Positions 59,457 through 64,000 of a stretch of 64,000 bases of DNA are shown here, piece after piece. The notes beneath the pieces were generated by a model. The model was not told where the DNA came from. It was given only the letters and a program-made list of their open reading frames with translations, and ran no database searches. Source of the DNA: Stenotrophomonas sp. UBA2629 (GTDB lineage Bacteria > Pseudomonadota > Gammaproteobacteria > Xanthomonadales > Xanthomonadaceae). Position 1 is the stretch's first letter, and every line of letters begins with the position of its first letter. Location: contig DEOB01000010.1 of assembly GCA_002359895.1 (NCBI GenBank), forward strand, positions 570,921 through 634,920, in the 5' to 3' direction. Made by a program: the position numbers and the translations under genes.

Positions 59457-59657
59457 TCAACCACCGCCCAGCGCGTGGACGATTTCCACCACGTCGCCTT
59501 CTTTCAACCGGTACTCGCCATGCTGGCTGCGCGGCACGATTTCGTTGTTGACCTCCACCGCCACGCGACGTTCGGCCAGGCCTTCGGCGGCCAGCAGTTC
59601 AATCAAGGTGAGGGGAGTGGAGAGCGGGCGGGTTTCGCCATTGAGCTGGATGTTCAT
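59457..59657 (-). CDS. thiS: Sulfur carrier protein ThiS
   Basis: Protein of 66 aa with the ubiquitin-like ThiS sequence ending in Leu-Gly-Gly-Gly, whose C-terminal Gly is thiocarboxylated to give sulfur to ThiG. Starts MNIQLNGETRPL. First gene of the thiS-thiG-trmB-permease run. No TPP riboswitch can be made out in the 139 bp upstream. Confidence 0.94.
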   Translation of the reverse strand: MNIQLNGETRPLSTPLTLIELLAAEGLAERRVAVEVNNEIVPRSQHGEYRLKEGDVVEIVHALGGG

Positions 59658-59796
59658 GCGGCCATTTTGGCCAGTGGCGGTGCAAATGCCCAGTTGTCAT
59701 GCGGCGGCGCAGCGTGTGCGTCTTCCGGGGGAATGAAAAAATAACAACGTGCGGCGGCGTATGCGCCCCGCCTCCCCCCGATGTCAGGAGTTTCAT

Positions 59797-61620
59797 ATGT
59801 CATTCGTTTCCCGCCCGCTGCGCTCGGCCATGGCCGTCGCAATTGCTTTGGCTGCCGTGCCGGCAATGGCGCAGTCGCCGTTTTCCAAGACCGTATTCTT
59901 CGGCGACAGCCTGACCGACACCGGCCATTTCCGCCCGGTGCTGCAGAAGCTTGATCCGAATGGCGCCCTGGTGGGCCGCTTCACCACCAACCCGGGCTGG
60001 GTGTGGTCGGACTATCTGGCCAACCATTACGGCACCAATGCACTGCCCAATGGCAACGGCCAGGGCGGTGACAATTACGCCGTCGGCGGTGCCCGCGTGG
60101 GCGTGGACGAAGTGGGGCTGCTGGGCCCGACGCCTTCGCTGAAGACCCAGGCGGCTGGCTACCTGGCCGCCAACGGCGGCAAGGCCGACGCCAATGTGCT
60201 GTACACCGTGTGGGGCGGCCCCAACGATCTGTTCGCCGCGCAGAAGGCGCCCGCACAGGCCCAGGCCATCATCGGTGCGGCGGTAACGGACCAGATCACC
60301 CTGGTCGGTGGCCTGAAGGCCGCGGGCGCGGAGTACGTGCTGGTGCCGAATCTGCCGGACATCGGCCTGACCCCGGACGCACGTGCCGGCGGTGCCTTGG
60401 GCATGGCGCAGGGCACGGCGACGGCCAAGCTCTACAACGACGCGCTGTACGGCGGGTTGAAGCAGGCGGGCATCGACTTCATTCCGCTGGATACCTTCAC
60501 CATCCTTCAGGAAATCGTGGCTTCGCCGGGCGCCTACGGCTTCACCAATGTCACCGACAAGGCCTGCAGTTCGCTTTCTTCGGTGACCTGTACCCCGTTG
60601 AACTTCACCGCGCCCAACGCCGGCAACACCTATGTGTTCGCTGACGGCGTGCATCCGACCACGGCCGCGCACCAGATTCTGGGCGAGTACGCCATCTCGG
60701 TGCTGGAGGCTCCGCGCTTCCAGCAGATTCTGAGCCACTCGGCACAGACCACCGGCCGCGCGCGCGCCGACCAGGTTGGCATGCACCTGGCCGGTCGCCC
60801 GGCGGACGGCCTGAGCTGGTGGGGCAACGTGCGGGGCGACATGCAGCGCTACGCGCACGCGGACCTGTACGACGGCATGGCCCCGGCCGGCCTGTTCGGT
60901 GTGGACTGGGCGCGTGACGGCATGGTCGTGGGCGGCTTCGCCGGTTATGGGCGCATGGATGCGGATTTCGGCAACAACAAGGGCGACTTCACCCAGGACG
61001 ACACCACGCTGGGTCTGTTTGCCGGCTGGTACGGCGACAACATGTGGGTCAACGGCCAGCTCAGCTACAGCTGGTTGGGCTATGACGTCACCCGCAAGGT
61101 GCAGCTTGGCCCGGCCACCCGCACCCACACCGGTTCGCCCGACGGCAGCAACCTGACCGCCGCGATCAACGCCGGCTACGAGTTCGGCCAGCAGGGCGGC
61201 TTCCGCCATGGTCCGGTGGCGGCAGTCATCTGGCAGAAGGTCAAGCTCGACGGCTACACCGAAAGCAACACCAGTGCCACGGCATTGGGTTACGGCGACC
61301 AGGATGTGGATTCCACGGTTGGCCGTATCGGCTGGCAGGCCCGTTTCGACGGCGGTACGGTCAAGCCGTACGTGCAGGTCACCTACGACCACGAGTTCGA
61401 GGACACCGGCAAGCAGGCCAGTGCATGGCTGCAGACCGTGGCCAACGTGGGCAGCTACAAGGTGCCGGGCCTGGAGTTTGACCGTAACTACGTCACCGCC
61501 GTGCTCGGCGCACGGGTCAGCCTGTGGGGCTTGAACAGCAACATCGGCTTGAGCACCACGACGATGCAGAAGTCAGCACGCGACGCCACCTTGTTCGCCA
61601 GCTTCAGCGGCGGCTTCTGA
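59797..61620 (+). CDS. estA: GDSL esterase autotransporter (EstA-like)
   Basis: Protein of 607 aa: signal peptide (cleavage after AMA, about residue 25), a GDSL/SGNH esterase passenger (about 28-320), and a C-terminal autotransporter barrel (about 335-607) ending in Phe. Catalytic Ser38 in FFGDSLTD, block III GGPND, and Asp/His in DGVHPT. It is exported by its own barrel and shows the esterase at the cell surface. ATG 59797 has an AGGAG ribosome site six bases upstream. Strong terminator after it. Confidence 0.94.
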   Translation: MSFVSRPLRSAMAVAIALAAVPAMAQSPFSKTVFFGDSLTDTGHFRPVLQKLDPNGALVGRFTTNPGWVWSDYLANHYGTNALPNGNGQGGDNYAVGGARVGVDEVGLLGPTPSLKTQAAGYLAANGGKADANVLYTVWGGPNDLFAAQKAPAQAQAIIGAAVTDQITLVGGLKAAGAEYVLVPNLPDIGLTPDARAGGALGMAQGTATAKLYNDALYGGLKQAGIDFIPLDTFTILQEIVASPGAYGFTNVTDKACSSLSSVTCTPLNFTAPNAGNTYVFADGVHPTTAAHQILGEYAISVLEAPRFQQILSHSAQTTGRARADQVGMHLAGRPADGLSWWGNVRGDMQRYAHADLYDGMAPAGLFGVDWARDGMVVGGFAGYGRMDADFGNNKGDFTQDDTTLGLFAGWYGDNMWVNGQLSYSWLGYDVTRKVQLGPATRTHTGSPDGSNLTAAINAGYEFGQQGGFRHGPVAAVIWQKVKLDGYTESNTSATALGYGDQDVDSTVGRIGWQARFDGGTVKPYVQVTYDHEFEDTGKQASAWLQTVANVGSYKVPGLEFDRNYVTAVLGARVSLWGLNSNIGLSTTTMQKSARDATLFASFSGGF

Positions 61621-61655
61621 TCTGGCGTGAGCCGGAGCAGATAAAACAAGGACAC

Positions 61656-61685
61656 AAGAAGGGCAGCCTCAGGGCTGCCCTTCTT
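61656..61685 (+). terminator. Terminator after the autotransporter esterase gene
   Basis: Perfect 13-bp stem AAGAAGGGCAGCC / GGCTGCCCTTCTT with TCAG loop. Confidence 0.88.
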
Positions 61686-61758
61686 CATTGCGCGGGTGGG
61701 AGTTCAGACGCCAGCCCTTGCCCAAAACAGGCGGGGCCGCATAGACTTGCCACGCTGC

Positions 61759-61832
61759 GCGGGTGTAGCTCAATGGTAGAGCAGAAGCTTCCCAAGCTTA
61801 CGACGAGGGTTCGATTCCCTTCACCCGCTCCA
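61759..61832 (+). tRNA. tRNA-Gly (anticodon CCC)
   Basis: 74 nt including encoded CCA. Acceptor GCGGGTG / CACCCGC, D arm GCTC-AATGGTA-GAGC, anticodon loop TTCCCAA with CCC at 34-36, four-base variable loop, T arm GAGGG-TTCGATT-CCCTT. The anticodon stem GAAGC/GCTTA has a G-A mismatch at its outermost pair (27-43). It reads GGG codons. Confidence 0.95.
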
Positions 61833-62032
61833 ACGCGCGCAGCCTCACTGTTTCCAGTGTCTCTTCTGGCGTTTCAGCGGCCTCGGCTTGTACCCCCTGC
61901 ATCGGCCATAAACCTACCTCTACGGTGCTTGTTATTGGCCCGTTTCGGCGCGGTGACGACCGGTTGCATTGTCTTCGTCCAAGGCGGCTTACGGCGCGCT
62001 ATGCTGCGCGCCTCCCGCCCGGCATCGCCGCG

Positions 62033-62908
62033 ATGAAACTCGCCATCCTCTCCCGCAACAGCAAGCTCTATTCCACCCGGCGTCTGGTTGAAGCCGGTCG
62101 CGCACGCGGCCACACGGTGCGGATCCTCGATCCGCTGCGCTGTTACATGCGCATCACCGCCGATGGCTTCAGCATGCATTACAAGGGCCGGGCGCTGACC
62201 GGTTTCGATGCGGTGATTCCACGCATCGGTGCGTCCATTACCCGCTACGGCACGGCGGTGTTGCGGCAGTTCGAGATGATGGGCACGCGCACGCCCAACC
62301 CTTCCGATGCCATTCTGCGCGCGCGCGACAAACTGCGTGCGCATCAGATACTGGCCGCCAAGGGCATCGACATGCCGGTGACGGTGTTTGGCGACAACCC
62401 GGATGACACCGATGATCTGCTGTCCATGCTCGGTCCACCGCCGCATGTGGTGAAACTCAGCGAAGGCACGCAGGGCAGGGGCGTGATCCTCACTGAAAAG
62501 CTCAGTGCGTCCAAAGGCACGGTCGAGGCGCTGCGCGGTCTGTACGCCAACTTCTTGGTCCAGGAATTCATTGCCGAGGCGCAGGGCGCCGATCTGCGTT
62601 GCCTGGTCGTGGGCGACCGGGTGGTGGCAACCATGCGCCGACAGGCGCAGGAGGGCGACTTCCGCTCCAACCTGCACGCCGGCGGCAGTGCCGAGGCGGT
62701 GGCCTGCAGCAAGGCCGAGCAGCAGGTGGCGGTGCGTTCGGCACGGGCGTTGGGGCTGGGCATTGCGGGCGTGGATCTGATCCGCTCACAGCGCGGCCCG
62801 CTGGTGCTGGAGGTCAACTCAACGCCGGGCCTGGAGGGTATCGAGAGCGTTTCTGGTGGTGATGTGGCCGGGCAGATGATTGATTACGTGACGCAACTCA
62901 AGCGTTGA
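62033..62908 (+). CDS. rimK: ATP-grasp RimK-type alpha-L-glutamate ligase
   Basis: Protein of 291 aa, near the 300 aa of E. coli RimK. N-terminal MKLAILSRNSKLYSTRRL, then ATP-grasp motifs VVKLSEGTQGRGVIL and LEVNSTPGLEGIE, with EGDFRSNLHAGG between. It adds glutamates to the C-terminus of ribosomal protein S6 in E. coli; the same is likely here. ATG 62033 matches family N-termini; a TATGCT -10-like element is at 62000-62005. Followed by a terminator. Confidence 0.93.
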   Translation: MKLAILSRNSKLYSTRRLVEAGRARGHTVRILDPLRCYMRITADGFSMHYKGRALTGFDAVIPRIGASITRYGTAVLRQFEMMGTRTPNPSDAILRARDKLRAHQILAAKGIDMPVTVFGDNPDDTDDLLSMLGPPPHVVKLSEGTQGRGVILTEKLSASKGTVEALRGLYANFLVQEFIAEAQGADLRCLVVGDRVVATMRRQAQEGDFRSNLHAGGSAEAVACSKAEQQVAVRSARALGLGIAGVDLIRSQRGPLVLEVNSTPGLEGIESVSGGDVAGQMIDYVTQLKR

Positions 62909-63022
62909 CGCCGCTCTGCAATTTGTTTGCACGGATTTAACAACCCCTTAATCCGCAGGGTTTTAGCCTGCACCCACTGTGCCCAGTTCTCCTCAGTGGG
63001 CCCGGTGATCGGGAATTCTTAC

Positions 63023-63055
63023 GGCCCTGGCGGTTTTCGCCAGGGCCTTGTTTTT
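63023..63055 (+). terminator. Rho-independent terminator after rimK
   Basis: Perfect 10-bp stem GGCCCTGGCG / CGCCAGGGCC with GTTTT loop, then TTGTTTTTA. Preceded by another inverted repeat (CCCACTG ... CAGTGGG). Confidence 0.92.
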
Positions 63056-63127
63056 ATTGGCAATTCTTTATGTTGTTGTGAAGCTTGAGCAGCGCTAGAG
63101 TGAGACGATTCTAAGGAGAGAGTCCGT

Positions 63128-63592
63128 ATGTCCCGCAAACTGCTTTTGTTGATGATGTTGATGGCGCCGGGTGTTGCTTTGGCAAAACCGGCAGAGCTTC
63201 CGTTTCAGGCAGGCCAGCCGTTCCAGGCGCAGCAGCAGAAAGTGCGCGCGGACCTGCAGGGCGGCGAGGTTTACAGCGAAATATCGGCAGATGATCGTCA
63301 TCGTGTGGTGGAAGCGCTGGATCGCATGTCCGTGCTGATCGGCGAGGGCACTGCAGAGTCGCTTTCACCCCAGAACAAGACGTTGTTGTTCAATGATCAG
63401 GAGCTGGTCAACACTGTATTGACCAAGGCGCGCGCGGACAGCCGGTTGATCTGCCGGCGTGAAAAAACCATCGGTTCCCAGATGACGTCGACGCAGTGCT
63501 ATACCGTGGCCGAGCGTGAGCGCATGAAGCATGGCGCCCAAGGGCAGCTGCAGTCAGTGCAGGGCGGGATGAATTCAAAAGTGGGCAACTGA
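63128..63592 (+). CDS. Small secreted protein of unknown function
   Basis: Protein of 154 aa with a clear signal peptide (cleavage after ALA, residue ~19). Mature part is Gln-rich at first (FQAGQPFQAQQQK), helical, with two cysteines (LICRREK, STQCYT) that could form a disulfide, and a polar tail. Strong ribosome site AAGGAGAG nine bases before ATG 63128. Family not recognised by name; it looks like a conserved Xanthomonadaceae periplasmic protein. 143 bp upstream of a response regulator gene. Confidence 0.7.
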   Translation: MSRKLLLLMMLMAPGVALAKPAELPFQAGQPFQAQQQKVRADLQGGEVYSEISADDRHRVVEALDRMSVLIGEGTAESLSPQNKTLLFNDQELVNTVLTKARADSRLICRREKTIGSQMTSTQCYTVAERERMKHGAQGQLQSVQGGMNSKVGN

Positions 63593-63735
63593 CCAACCAG
63601 GATTCGCGTGGCTCACCACGTAGCACAGCTTGCATTCGTGCTTTGATGTAAGAAATTAACGAAGGCTGTGCTGTAATCCCAACGAGCGAGCGTAAAGCTC
63701 GCTTGTACTTTCCAAGACATAAGGTCCCCGCACAC

Positions 63736-64000
63736 GTGCGCATACTTGTAATCGAAGACAACAGCGACATCGCGGCCAACCTCGGGGATTACCTCGAGGA
63801 TCGCGGTCACACGGTGGATTTTGCCGCCGACGGCGTCACCGGCCTGCACCTGGCCGTGGTGCATGATTTCGATGCGATCGTGCTCGACCTCAACCTGCCC
63901 GGCATGGATGGCATCGAAGTCTGTCGAAAGCTGCGCAACGATGCGCGCAAACAGACGCCGGTGCTGATGCTGACCGCGCGGGATTCGCTGGACAACAAAC
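63736..64000 (+). CDS. Two-component response regulator, 5' part only
   Basis: The reading frame from GTG 63736 (ribosome site AAGGT at 63721) runs off the window after 88 codons. It encodes most of a receiver domain: acidic pair in VIEDN (residues 7-8), phosphoacceptor Asp51 in IVLDLNLPGMDG, and the Thr/Lys region beginning LMLTARD. The sequence style (RILVIEDNSDIAANLGDYLEDRG, LNLPGMDGIEVCRKL) fits OmpR/PhoP-type regulators, so a DNA-binding winged helix and a sensor kinase gene would be expected to the right. Confidence 0.9.
   Translation, partial: MRILVIEDNSDIAANLGDYLEDRGHTVDFAADGVTGLHLAVVHDFDAIVLDLNLPGMDGIEVCRKLRNDARKQTPVLMLTARDSLDNK

Noticed and set aside
59658..59796. TPP riboswitch upstream of thiS
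   Set aside because: I cannot find the conserved CUGAGA and matching core elements in the 139-bp gap.
61759..62033. Prophage or island attachment site at the tRNA-Gly gene
   Set aside because: No integrase gene follows and no duplicated tRNA 3' end is seen; the next gene is a housekeeping rimK-type ligase.

Overview
This window (high GC, dense genes, many ATGA/TGATG start-stop overlaps) is chromosomal DNA of a gammaproteobacterium of the Xanthomonadaceae, most probably Stenotrophomonas. The genus call rests on a GTAG-headed palindrome at 51891-51913, which matches the REP-like SMAG elements known from S. maltophilia, and on the gene content: class I fructose-bisphosphate aldolase, fused CysNC, a GDSL autotransporter esterase, and Xanthomonadaceae-type palindromic intergenic repeats. 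Species cannot be set from the sequence alone. Almost all of the window is core genome; no phage, insertion sequence, plasmid gene or CRISPR array is visible.

Layout. 83-5931: a translationally coupled Bat (aerotolerance-type) operon: DUF58, DUF4381, BatA, a BatB/BatC fusion with a Gln-rich tail, and BatD. 5995-9788: a dicarboxylate/amino-acid symporter, a palindromic repeat block and transketolase. 9998-16258: a CoA hydrolase/transferase, a BlaI-M56 sensor-protease module with TonB-type C-terminal domains, an S1/P1 nuclease and OmpW behind a perfect FNR box. 16469-27945: four central sugar-phosphate genes (gapA, pgk, pyk, class I fba) interrupted by a DUF2339-DUF3999-LprI module, an acetyltransferase and a HAD phosphatase. 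28144-30091: an M1-type metallopeptidase and a macrodomain protein.

30262-44304 is dominated by sulfur assimilation: cysK and cysG (minus strand), divergent cysB, then cysJ-cysI-cysH (minus) divergent from cysD-cysNC (plus). Together these give sulfate activation, PAPS reduction, sulfite reduction, siroheme synthesis, cysteine synthesis and the regulator. Between the two halves lies an outer-membrane copper receptor with a DUF2946 partner. 44305-49155: an intergenic array of 183-bp palindromic units and a hexanucleotide microsatellite, followed by a two-gene RND efflux pump lacking its outer-membrane factor. 49517-55833: a sodium:alanine-type symporter, a SpoU methyltransferase, SMAG-like repeats, an M28 peptidase, MscL, a FAH-family hydrolase, a small membrane protein and a Rieske protein. 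55951-59657: a thiS-thiG-trmB-SLC13 permease operon (minus). 59797-64000: the autotransporter esterase, tRNA-Gly(CCC), a RimK-type ligase, a small secreted protein and the start of a response regulator cut by the window end.

No wholly new multi-gene system is evident. The least explained parts are the 183-bp tandem element with its (AAAGCC)n tract in front of the efflux pump, the BlaI/M56/TonB-domain module with its operator on the promoter, a lower-GC orphan ORF after cysB, and the secreted protein next to the response regulator.
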